A DNA stretch of 64,000 nucleotides from Lepraria neglecta. Its lineage: Eukaryota > Ascomycota > Lecanoromycetes > Lecanorales > Stereocaulaceae. The stretch is taken from assembly GCA_033220425.1 (NCBI GenBank), contig CM065647.1, positions 5,394,001 through 5,458,000 on the forward strand. The letters run 5' to 3'. Under the pieces are notes generated by a model. The model was given only the letters and a program-made list of their open reading frames with translations, ran no database searches and had not been told where the DNA came from. A program made the position numbers and the translations under genes. Of the stretch, positions 55,178-64,000 are shown one piece after another (the first letter of the stretch is position 1; the number at the start of each line of letters is the position of its first letter).

Positions 55178-56572
55178 TCAAGTCTGGAGTCTGAGAATCC
55201 AACCGTCGCCAGCTCTTTGATTGTCGCTCTTCACACCACCCCAAAGCACGACACTCAGCGGATCGAAATCCTGGCCCTGTGCACTCGCGAACCAGCCACG
55301 AGGACCTGGATGCTCTGTTCCCTCGGTCATCGATGTTTCTGGGACATCGACGCGTGCCCATGTTCCTTCAGCGGTCTTGGCTCCAACCAATTGTCTTGTA
55401 GTATCTTTGAAACTGGCAGCAGTCATACCTTCTGGCGCCAGCTGGAATGACCAGACGTCGTCCCAGAATTTGCCTGCCGCGTCGTGGCCTGAGGAGCTGG
55501 GGTCTCTTTCACCGAGAATTAGCAGTAGATAGTTCCGTCCCTGGCCTGTAGTGATTGGTTGTAACCCAGCAACACTCCGATTACCTGGCATGAGAGCGCC
55601 AGCAGGCGGCTCGACACTCTCCCATTGGCCAGTGAGTGGGCTGACAGCCAGCTCTCCTTTGCCGCCCTTGTCGTCAAACGTAGAGCGCGTCAGACGTAGA
55701 AACTGTATTGGACCTCCAAGCTCTTTCTCGCCATCAAAGCCACCATAGCGGTATAGTCGATCTCGAGCTAAGCAAAGACTTGGACCTCCGCGAGCTGGTC
55801 CTGGTACATCAGGGTATTGAGACCAGGTCCGGGCGGCTATGTCGAAAGCCCAAATATCAGCAACGCGGCCTGATGCAGGACAGCCGCCGTGGATGAAGAG
55901 CGTCCCATGGTCATCGGCACCTGAGCCCGAGGTCCCAAGTGTCTCTGTGTAGTCTGTTTTCTCGCTTGCAGGATCCTTCGTAAAGGCAGAGGCCACAGAA
56001 CCTGATGGTGGCCCCGTTGGAACCTGCAGCTGGCTCAAAGGATGCTCAGTAGATGTCGACGAGTGATATGATCGAGGATCTGGGTAGGGTGAACCTCTGG
56101 CGGGGTCTAGAAAGCTCCATTGGTTCATCCTGGTATCGAAGACCCAGACGCGTCCATTCTCTTCTAACGGTTTCATTGCCTTGCCTCCCCTGCCCCCGAA
56201 GACATATATGCGGTCATCAACGACACCGGCCGTGTGCCCAACGCGTGGTGGAGGTACCTCTCCGTTCTGTGTATTAGCTTGGGCGGGGATGACCTGGTAG
56301 TCGACCTCATCATGCTCCGATGATGGCAGCGTGAAGACGTGTATATGGTTGTCAACAGGCTCTCGTGGCTTTTCTTCTCCTCCAAAGATGTACGCTTTAC
56401 TTTTGATAATGGACAACGAGTGTGAGGAGCGAGGTAGCAACGTGTTGGTTGGGATGCGGGTCCAGGCGGCTTTCAAGGGCATTGTCGATTTGGCAATGGC
56501 CACCGCAGCTCCAACCGCGCCCTCAGCAGCAGTCTCCACGCCATAGGCTGCAACGGCGACTCCAGGCTCCAT
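55178..56572 (-). CDS. kelch-repeat protein
   Basis: A single exon. The Met at 56572 (MEPGVAVAAYG) was chosen because the 58 codons before it look like leader and run over the shared promoter; this gives 464 residues. Kelch blades are seen at about 50-115 (AWTRIPTNTLLPRSSHS, KAYIFGG), 115-170 (PPPRVGHTAGVVDDRIYVFG), 175-205 (WVFDTRMNQW), 240-290 (GTLFIHGGCP, IWAFDIAARTW), 290-330 (GPSLCLARDRLYRYGG), 370-420 (NYLLLILGERD) and 440-464 (SVVLWGGVKS). This fits a six-bladed beta-propeller in the galactose-oxidase/kelch superfamily. No catalytic or F-box domain is seen. It may be a nitrile-specifier-like or scaffold protein. It is divergent from the tandem GFA gene. Confidence 0.8.
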   Translation of the reverse strand: MEPGVAVAAYGVETAAEGAVGAAVAIAKSTMPLKAAWTRIPTNTLLPRSSHSLSIIKSKAYIFGGEEKPREPVDNHIHVFTLPSSEHDEVDYQVIPAQANTQNGEVPPPRVGHTAGVVDDRIYVFGGRGGKAMKPLEENGRVWVFDTRMNQWSFLDPARGSPYPDPRSYHSSTSTEHPLSQLQVPTGPPSGSVASAFTKDPASEKTDYTETLGTSGSGADDHGTLFIHGGCPASGRVADIWAFDIAARTWSQYPDVPGPARGGPSLCLARDRLYRYGGFDGEKELGGPIQFLRLTRSTFDDKGGKGELAVSPLTGQWESVEPPAGALMPGNRSVAGLQPITTGQGRNYLLLILGERDPSSSGHDAAGKFWDDVWSFQLAPEGMTAASFKDTTRQLVGAKTAEGTWARVDVPETSMTEGTEHPGPRGWFASAQGQDFDPLSVVLWGGVKSDNQRAGDGWILRLQT

Positions 56573-56760
56573 GATTGCGTTGTCGGAAATAGGAGATTGT
56601 GTGGTCAACTTGTGTGAGCAGCGATGATGACGATGTCGCCAAGAAATTGACCAAATAAAAAGGCCGCGTGATATATATTTGTCAACCTTTGCTCCTTCGA
56701 AATTCACCCGGAGAATGTTAGAGAAAGCATACTCTCGAAGAGTCACAGTGGTTGTTTAGC
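56573..56760. promoter_or_regulatory. 188-bp divergent promoter between kelch and tandem GFA genes
   Basis: The two ATGs are only 188 bp apart and face away from each other. An AT-rich GATATATATTTG patch lies near the middle. Co-regulation is plausible but not shown. Confidence 0.5.
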
Positions 56761-57801
56761 ATGGCAGACAACGATGATATCACTACTCTTCATTTCTCTT
56801 GTGCTTGCAGTAAGGTGACTGGCTCTGCCAAAGTTCCTACATCAAAACTACCCTTACCCCTTGAAATCTGTCAATGCAATATCTGCCGTCATCAATCAGG
56901 TCTTCTATGTGCTTCATATTCTATGCTACCAGATGGGACGACTGATTTGCAATTCGAGGGGCCCATCGTTGACTACAAAAGCTCAAAAACTGTCAGTCGC
57001 TGTTTCTGCGATCACTGTGGTGCCAATGTCTACTTCCAGGACTCGAATAACCTCAGGCCAGATGTCTGTACTGGTATTTTTGATAGAGCAGATGGTGTTC
57101 TCGAATTACGCAACCACATCTTCTTGCCAGACGCGAAAGATGATGGACTGGCTGTTTGGCTCTCTGATATACCAGCATATGAAGGCTACTCAACCCAAAG
57201 CAAGCCAATAGAGTACCAGAAAAGCGATTACGCAAAGTCAGGCAAGGATCAAGCGACCGAGTTGCAAGCCTACTGCCAATGCAAGGGTGTTCAATTCAAG
57301 GTATCTAGACCAGACAAAACGTCCAGGACAATGGCTTCACCGTGGCCAGACTTGATCAAACCCCACATTTCTGAGCCTTCGGAGAACGAAGACGATGTTA
57401 AGTGGTGGCTTCGTGCCAACCAAAGATTTCTTGCTGGCACTTGCGCTTGCACTTCGTGTCGACTCGCATCTGGCTTCGATATCCAGACGTGGGCTTTCAT
57501 CCCAAAACCGTACATTTTACAGATCAACGGCAAACCCTTGGATTTTGGCATGGGTACTCTGAAGCGGTACCAGAGCTCAGAGGGTGTCTATAGAGAGTTT
57601 TGTGGCAAATGCGGGGCTACAGTGTTTTGGCATTGTGATGAGAGGCCATATCTCATCGATGTCAGTGTTGGTCTTTTGGATGCAAAGGAAGGGGCTCGAG
57701 CAGAGTCTTGGTTGGATTGGTGGACTGACCGAGTTAGCTATGAGGAAGAAGCTCAGAATAAAGATTTGGTTGCGAGGCTGAGCGCTGGGATGAAGCGCTA
57801 G
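56761..57801 (+). CDS. tandem GFA/CENP-V zinc protein
   Basis: A single exon of 347 codons from ATG 56761 (an upstream in-frame ATG at 56752 adds three). Two GFA domains occur in one chain. Domain 1 (about 12-130) has FSCACSKVTG, ICQCNICRHQSGLL and CFCDHCGANVYFQD. Domain 2 (about 165-320) has QAYCQCKGVQF, GTCACTSCRLASGF and EFCGKCGATVFWHC. Each repeats the C-x-C, C-x-C-x2-C, C-x2-C zinc pattern of the GFA fold, so four zinc ions are expected. Single-domain GFA proteins bind glutathione adducts. Function of tandem forms is not known to me. Confidence 0.85.
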   Translation: MADNDDITTLHFSCACSKVTGSAKVPTSKLPLPLEICQCNICRHQSGLLCASYSMLPDGTTDLQFEGPIVDYKSSKTVSRCFCDHCGANVYFQDSNNLRPDVCTGIFDRADGVLELRNHIFLPDAKDDGLAVWLSDIPAYEGYSTQSKPIEYQKSDYAKSGKDQATELQAYCQCKGVQFKVSRPDKTSRTMASPWPDLIKPHISEPSENEDDVKWWLRANQRFLAGTCACTSCRLASGFDIQTWAFIPKPYILQINGKPLDFGMGTLKRYQSSEGVYREFCGKCGATVFWHCDERPYLIDVSVGLLDAKEGARAESWLDWWTDRVSYEEEAQNKDLVARLSAGMKR

Positions 57802-58511
57802 GGCAAGAGTGAAGCGTCGTCCTTAGCAGAGGGACAAGACTTCCCAACTAGATAAGAGGCCGAAAATAAGTGATTCAGCGCAGATATGGCTTTGGTTGGA
57901 GATTTTAACTCATCTCTCCTTGTTATCCACAAGAAACCTATGACTACAGCGCGAACATGAAGGTGGAGATTTTACTCACGTAGACCGCGAGCTAGCAAGG
58001 CTCTGAGCGGGCTGAGCGGGCAATTCCGGGAATCTTCTCGGGGCTTCTCTAGGGGACACCAACCCCAAAGCGCTGGGTAAAGTCCCTATAGACCGCCTAA
58101 CAGCCAGCTAGATCAACATGCCAAATTTTCCTCCGATATTATTATTGAGAGTGAAATTGAAGCGTTGATCTGCTCAATGCTGGTGAATCAGCTACAAAGA
58201 TTCACCGCCTCATTCCTTAGACGTGCATCTCCGATCTAATGGACGGTTCTTTACTATGTCAAGTTAATATTACCCCGGCGGACCTGAGTTTGTGTCTATG
58301 GTATACGGCTTGCGCACAGTAGGTTACTACCTCCTTTAGACAGAGACCGAATTGAGGGCCAATTCTCTACTTTTCGCCGTTGAGACTGCGGACTTCGGTA
58401 TGACAGTCCGCGCTCCCAGATTAGACTTTTGGGGTCTCTGCCTCTGCCATTTTCCGTCTGATGCTCAGTCATTAGCTTCTCATACCTTCTAACATGGGTC
58501 TCCGTGTAGGC
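57802..58511. other. intergenic, short local repeats
   Basis: GAGCGGGCTGAGCGGGC is a short tandem duplication near 58004-58020. An inverted pair (TGCGGACT..AGTCCGC) lies near 58387-58412. No gene. Confidence 0.4.
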
Positions 58512-59832
58512 ATGTTGCCCTCAACCACTAGTTAATGGACTGTCGAAGGTAAAAGCGGTTTCGATAGCCTTAAGCCAAACGAAAAAGCCTCTTTACCAGA
58601 ACTCGGTGATACAGAGTGTCTTGTTCATTTTCATTATGCCTCTCTGAACTATCGAGACCTTATTATTACTAAGGTAATTGCTTTGGGAACTACTTTGCTT
58701 GTTCGAGCTACTTACTCCATTTCTTTCTAGGGCAAACACCTCTTCGGCAGCAAAATCGGTGTCGTCCCAGTGTCAGATGGAGCCGGCACAGTCGAAGCAG
58801 TCGGATCACGCGTGACCCGCTTCAAACCGGCGACAAAATTTTGACATTTATTAATCAAGGACATCTGTCCGGAGCTCTTACGCCATCGATTGTAGAAAAC
58901 GGCGGTGTCGGAGGCAAGGTCGATGGCGTTCTCCGTTAGTACGGAGCTTTCAACGAGCAAGGACTAGTCGCCATGCCCTCATCTCTGGACTTTAAGCAAG
59001 CGAGCACGCTTCCTGTTGCAGCTCTGACGGCATGAACAGCCTCGATGGGATGGAGTCCAGAGCCTTGAAACCTGGAGATACGGTATTGACGCAGGGGACT
59101 GGGGGTGTGAGCCTGTTTGCCCTACAGGTATGCCAGCGCCATCATTGTCCAGTGGGGAGCTTCCTCTGACCAAGTCAATTCAGTTCGCAAAACCCGCAGG
59201 AGCTCGCGTCATCGCCACGACCAGCAGTGATAGCAAAGCCGAGATCCTCAGAAACCTCGGCGCTAACCACGCCATCAACTACAAAGAGGACCCCAATTGG
59301 GGCGAAACTGCTAGATCCCTCACTTCTGATAACCTTGGCGTACACCACATTCTCGAAATAGGTGGACCAAATACGCTTTCCCAGTCTTTCAAAGCCATCA
59401 AGATGGATGGTGTGATCAGTATCGCTGGGTTCATGGTTGGGTATTCGAAGAATCAGCCGAGCTTTGTGGAGTGTCTGAGCCATATCTGCACTGCGAGGGG
59501 AGTGTTGGCTGGGAGCCGACAGCTGTTTCAGGAGATGAATGCGGCTATTGATGCTAATGCTATTAAGCCGGTTGTGGATGAGAAGCTTTTTGCTTTTGAA
59601 GACATTGGGGAGGCTTATCAGTATATGGTAAGTATGCTGTGGAGTCGGCTTTGAGACGATTTGCTGATGCGTGCGACAGTGGGAACAGAAGCCTTTGGGC
59701 AAGGTAACGATTCAGGTCGACTCGTTGCCTGAGAGTCATCCGTTCTCTGATTCAGGTGTTGCGAGGTCGGAGACTTTGTGGCGGAACACGTCTAATGGTC
59801 GCGATCCGTCAGATCCGGTAGCTGGCTGTTGA
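58512..59832 (+). pseudogene. zinc-type alcohol dehydrogenase/quinone reductase, broken
   Basis: From ATG 58512 the reading is LPSTTS, TAA (58533-58535), then WTVEGKSGFDSLK and FHYASLNYRDLIITK. A GTAATT..TCTAG intron follows, then KIGVVPVSDGAGTVEAVGS, a frameshift, NQGHLSG, TAG (58937-58939), [16 protein letters not shown] (59033-59035, where Trp is expected), a shift, LKPGDTVLTQGTGGVSLFA (nucleotide-binding glycine loop), another break, then the long frame AGARVIATTSSDSKAEI to FEDIGEAYQYM and a last exon ending TGA 59830-59832. This is the MDR family of NAD(P)H oxidoreductases. Five or more lesions; not functional. The gene is convergent with the GMC relic. Confidence 0.85.
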
Positions 59833-60271
59833 CTTTGTTGACCGAAATTTCTATCTCAGAGCATTGACTACGATTATGTACTGGTCAGGGATATTCAGTT
59901 AGGCCTGGATGTATGCTTGAATCTGTTCTATCGTACCTGGATGATAGCCTACCCTATAGTAAGGTTTGAAGCAGAAAATGTCATGAAACACCACAATAAT
60001 AATGGAGAGAATGAATTGACGAATCTCTCGACTACTGAATTGCCAATGATGCTTATCCACCCACAGAGATTGCTTTGTACGTCCCGTACTCATTTAAGAG
60101 CGGAGGCAAAAATTCAACGCAAACACCACAACCCCATCTCAGTTTGGCACACATCCGAGTCTCACTCTACCAATCATCGATCACACCAGTCATGTCGAAT
60201 AGTTACATAATAAATACCGCCTCAAGTCTCTAGTTTCTAATTACATTGCAATGGCTCAAACGGTAAACAAT
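59833..60271. other. intergenic between two relics
   Basis: 439 bp between the convergent oxidoreductase relics. No gene pattern is seen. Confidence 0.4.
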
Positions 60272-62038
60272 TCAATCAATCAGCTCGGCAGTCTGCTCGG
60301 TAATGGCGTAATGTGCAACCATAGGGTTTGCTGCAACAGGCTCAGGGAAGATGCTAGCATCACAGACCCTTAACCCTTCAACTCCAATCACCTTCAGATC
60401 GGCATCGACTACTGAGCCCATGGCTGCCGTACCTGCTGGGTGGGTAGTAGACCTGAAGAACTCGTCAGCTTTCTGCACTCTATTCTCTTTCTTGGCCGTA
60501 TGTTTTACTTACTGAGCAGTCTGCTGCACCCTCCTATCAATCTCCTCATCCGTCGAAGCCGAGCTCAACGGCGTCAACTCCTTCGCCATAGTCTCCTCAA
60601 CAACCATCTCCTACCGAGCGGGTGTATCGAGAAAGACTTGCTGGATCTTCCTTAGGCCCTCACGCATATTATGATGGTCTGCTTCGGTGGCATAGGAATT
60701 CGTATCTACAAGCGGCATATCCTTTGGATCCCAAGATTGCAGCGTGACAGATCCTCGAGACGTTGGTAGCATTGTCAGGATTGGTTGGATATATGTGCCA
60801 TCGGGCTTGAGTGCGGGGTTCTCCTTGTTAACGGCGGCGTACTGAAGGAACGTTTCGACATGACATCGTGGGTCTTTCAAGAGTGGGTGCTCGTTTGTGA
60901 CATCTTCCTCATCCGCCGTTAAAGCTCGAAACCGACTGGCAGACCATGAAGTCCAAAGGATTAGCGCCCTTGTATTCCGGATTCGTCCACTTCTCAGCCC
61001 CAACAGCAGCGCCAATCTCGGGATGTCATAGCTTCCAGAACTGTTTCACGTTCAGATGACCGAAAAGATTATGCACAATTCGTGGCGAATCGACTTTCTG
61101 CGGGATACCGTGGCGTGCTAATTCTGTCGCTGGTCCAATACCCGACAGCAAGAGCACTTTTGGTGTATGTAGCGCTCCTGCGGAAAGTATGACTTCTCGT
61201 TGCGCATTCTTGAACCTGCCATCACCAAGCTCTACACCAACTTTCTCGCCGCCTCACTCCTCCACTACGACGCGGCTGACAAGAATCTCTGTATGCACAT
61301 GCACACCTTTCAGCGGATAGACATCAGTTGCGATGATACGTGCCCGATTTGCACGGCATTCGATTGCATCTCCGATGCCGAGAGGTGAGCCAGAATTCGC
61401 ATTGGTAATCTTCTCGACGCCTGCAGCTGTCCATGCTTTCTAAAGCAGGCTCTTCAACAGATAGTCTCGGCTGGTTGATTTCGTTGATACGAGTGGTACC
61501 GGACCGTCAAGGCCATGTTGCTTGGGCTCGAGAGTTGGGTCGTAGTGGGACTCAGACTTGGGGAAATAGGGCAGTAGGCCGTCATAGCTCCACTATGGGT
61601 CACCTGCGAGCTTTTCCCAGGTCTCGTAATCTTTGCGATCTCCACGAGTCCACAAGCCTTGCTCCACGTCAGCCTTGTCCTTGATCTTCGGCTCCAGGAT
61701 TGTTCTTACCATAATTAAATCACAGATACGCCACCAAGAGCTTTCCTAGTAGCCTCATAAACCTGACGACCTCCAAGATGCTCTTGCAGAGTACTCTCAT
61801 ATTTCCAATCCAATTCACCACCACGAATCAAAGGAGCGACCAATGGCTGAGGAACTAGAGGGTTGTCCTTTGACACTTTTCCCGCTTCAATAAGCAGTAC
61901 GGATCGATGAGGATGGCGTTGAGAAAGGCGTGATGCTAGAGTGGAACCTGCGATGGTAGCACCAACGATGATGTAGTCGTAGCTGTTGCTGCAGGTCCCG
62001 TCGGGGCTCAGAGAGCTGTTAGCTGTGGAATGAGGCAT
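60272..62038 (-). pseudogene. GMC oxidoreductase (FAD), broken
   Basis: From ATG 62038: NSYDYIIVGATIAGSTLASR (FAD beta-alpha-beta; the usual G-x-G is degraded to GAT), LLIEAG, then a frameshift at about 61716 inside the conserved GG-S-V-N-Y-G loop. The next frame has WSYDGLLPYF after TAG 61595..61593, then VILSAGALHTPKVLLLSGIG, LFGHLNVKQFWKL, TGA 61028..61026, HPEIGAA, and after another shift KPDGTYIQPILTMLPTSRGS. The C-terminal domain HPAGTAAMGSVVDADLKVIG to AHYAITEQTAELI ends at 60272. The family includes glucose, aryl-alcohol and choline oxidases. Several indels and stops make it non-functional. It is convergent with the alcohol dehydrogenase relic, so two redox genes died side by side. 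Confidence 0.85.
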
Positions 62039-64000
62039 TTAAATCGCGAATTTGTCGTTGTTGAGTTTGAATGTGAGGTTGGAATCATGGGTTGCGAGTT
62101 CAAAAGGGTAGCAAATCTAAATGGAAGTCCATAGTGGCTAACTGTCGCCAGCGACCTAAAAGCTGAAGCACTAGAATTATATGCCTAGAGTAGCACGCCT
62201 TCAAACCAAGTGTGTGAATGAATGTTCGTGGTTGGAATGTCGAGCCAATCGGCGTGTTCTTCCGGAGTATAGCCTTTGGCTTCGGGCCACCAAATCGCGG
62301 CGTTTGCAGAGTACTTTTTTAACCTTTGAACCAGTACTCCAAAGCCTTTTTACGAAATCCGTTTTTAAAGACAACTGTAAAAATGCTCCGTTTCCCAACG
62401 GCGTATTTACGACTACAGCTACGAATTTAGACGGGAACGATGACTTGTGAATTGATAACTCGGTACCCGTTCGGCGATGATTTAATTATTACGAGTGGAT
62501 TCAAATTAATTACTTCTCAGAGTCTTTTCGACCTAGACACGAGTTCGAAAGTTAAATCCCAATGCAATCAGATTTGTGGCGAGGCATTCCGGCAAAGTAC
62601 ACCCTGCTATGAAAATGGATTTAGCACTCCTATACTACTGGCCGGTATTGCGATTTGAAGATGAGTTATGAATGCCAAGTGTTGCATATTGCCGTTATAC
62701 GAGATGCAAACAGCATTGATTATGGAAGATTAGTACAAAAATTGAAGGACTTGCATTTACACTGCAAGAGTCGTAATCGCTGACCCTACTCACTCCATCA
62801 GACAGGGGTGGTAAACCCTTCGCATTCAGAAAAGTCCTGTAAGCCAGCTTGATAGGCTTTGATCTCATAGACTATAGCCTAGGCGTAACTAGGAAGTGGC
62901 TTTTCAAGCCCAGAGAGAAGTCATGTCTCTCTTGATCATGCGTCAGTCTCTAATCGCGATGTCTCCGTAAAGCGTCATGGTCGTGGCAGTCTTCGAGGTA
63001 CCAGCTATGAGAAATTCGGACATACGATTGGGTTTCCAGGCTCATTGCATGCTTAGATTTGTGATTTGATGGCTGTAGAGTGTGGAGCAACCTGCTAAAA
63101 GGGTATCTGCATGGTTACGTGAAGAGATATACCATTCTCGGAGATTGCGGAGTGAGTACGCGTTGAACATGGTCCGAGTATCCGAATTTGTGGAGTCTTT
63201 TTGCCACTTTTGAAGATTCACGGCTCAGGTCTGCGACGATCACGGCTGCCGCCACACATCTTGTCCGAGTAAGAGATTGTAATGCCCGATATCTTCATAA
63301 CAACTAGCAAACCATGTTTTCATCGGGCATTTGGCCTCATCAGGTGTCCAGTGTGTGACCAGTAATATTCTGCCAAATGGAGAGCACCGCTTTAGATGCG
63401 TGGAGATCTCGGAGATTGGAGTTATGAGAACGGTGGTAGGATCAAAAGAGTCCATACCTCGCAACCATGGACGCATCTGGAGAGGTCGGAAACGCAAGCT
63501 TACGGAGTTTTCAGCCTTTTGACAACGGTGCCTCGAAATAAGCAACTCAATAGTGGTTGGAATCCTGCATGTCCACGGTGAAAGCACAGAGGAATTTATT
63601 GGAAACCGGGTTGAATAGGCAAATCAGCTATGCAGCTTGGAAAGTAGCTAGAAGGCGATCAGGGCATTGGTTGAGCCGTCAGGGTCTGAACAGCTTCATC
63701 GTTGCCATCATGGACTATGAGCACGAGAAGAAGTACGAGACATAGGCCGTCTTCTACTTTGCGGCATAGGCCCCACCCTCCCTTCTCATAAATATTCATG
63801 TGGCCATGTCAGCGGTATGAGAACCTATTGCGTGAGGCATCCCTTGATGGCACGGTACTGATTGTCAGTGGGCCTGAGACACACCTAGGTCGAGCCTACG
63901 CTTGTATGACGCAGGTTCGGATCACCTGGAGTGCTTGCGGCGGCATTGATTTGTTGGGCAGAAGCGCTACCATGGCCGGGTTCTCGCTTTCTTTCCCTCT
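62039..64000. other. 2-kb right end without a recognised gene
   Basis: A 115-codon minus-strand frame at 63240-63587 (with YEDIGHYNLLLGQD) has coding character, but no family comes to mind. Nothing else is seen, and no gene reaches the right edge. Confidence 0.35.

Noticed and set aside
1-64000. tRNA, rRNA or CRISPR elements
   Set aside because: No cloverleaf T-arm consensus with matching acceptor stem, no rRNA core and no regularly spaced repeats were found by eye.

Overview
The window is nuclear DNA of a filamentous ascomycete (Pezizomycotina). Genes carry short introns (about 50-110 nt, GT..AG, many GTAAGT-like donors). The recognised families are typical of moulds: an Ndt80-type regulator, Sip5, a Vip1-like RRM protein, mitochondrial ribosomal L50, laccase, tyrosinase, a CYP52-like P450, GFA enzymes, HeLo/NACHT-type incompatibility proteins and DUF6594. 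Leotiomycetes is my best guess, but only from remembered protein styles. No tRNA, rRNA, CRISPR array or intact transposon was seen.

Layout. 0-6.2 kb: an incompatibility/NLR-like neighbourhood with a DUF7580-type protein running off the left edge, a divergent helical protein, a broken fructosamine-kinase-like gene and the eroded C-terminus of a NACHT-WD protein. 6.7-12.5 kb: an Ndt80-type factor and a GH3-GNAT fusion. 13.4-20.7 kb: a broken tyrosinase and an intact laccase. 21-28.6 kb: a kinase relic, a coiled-coil protein, Sip5 and a Vip1-like RRM protein with a metallothionein-like tail. 29.3-36.4 kb: a small cysteine-rich secretory peptide gene whose start codon reads ACG, mrpl50, a secreted protein and a GFA enzyme. 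37.6-41.6 kb: three relics in a row (tandem retropepsin, DUF6594, an unnamed membrane family). 42.5-48.5 kb: P450, a two-helix membrane protein and an SRP40-like nucleolar protein. 50-54.7 kb: a Tse2-like gene, an SMP/LEA-like protein and a Cys-rich small protein. 55.2-57.8 kb: a kelch protein and a tandem GFA protein sharing a 188-bp divergent promoter. 58.5-62 kb: broken zinc-type alcohol dehydrogenase and GMC oxidoreductase. The last 2 kb show nothing clear.

The overall picture is a core of intact housekeeping genes interleaved with many decayed accessory genes (at least nine relics). Several stops read as C-to-T changes (CAA/CAG/CGA to stop) and sit beside small indels. The intact genes do not form one pathway. 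The most unusual items are the RRM-metallothionein fusion, the two-domain retropepsin relic (a potential single-chain dimer) and the Kex2/Ste13-type peptide precursor with an ACG start.

Limits. All family calls come from reading motifs by eye. No alignment, HMM search or expression data was available, and splice sites were chosen by frame and consensus.
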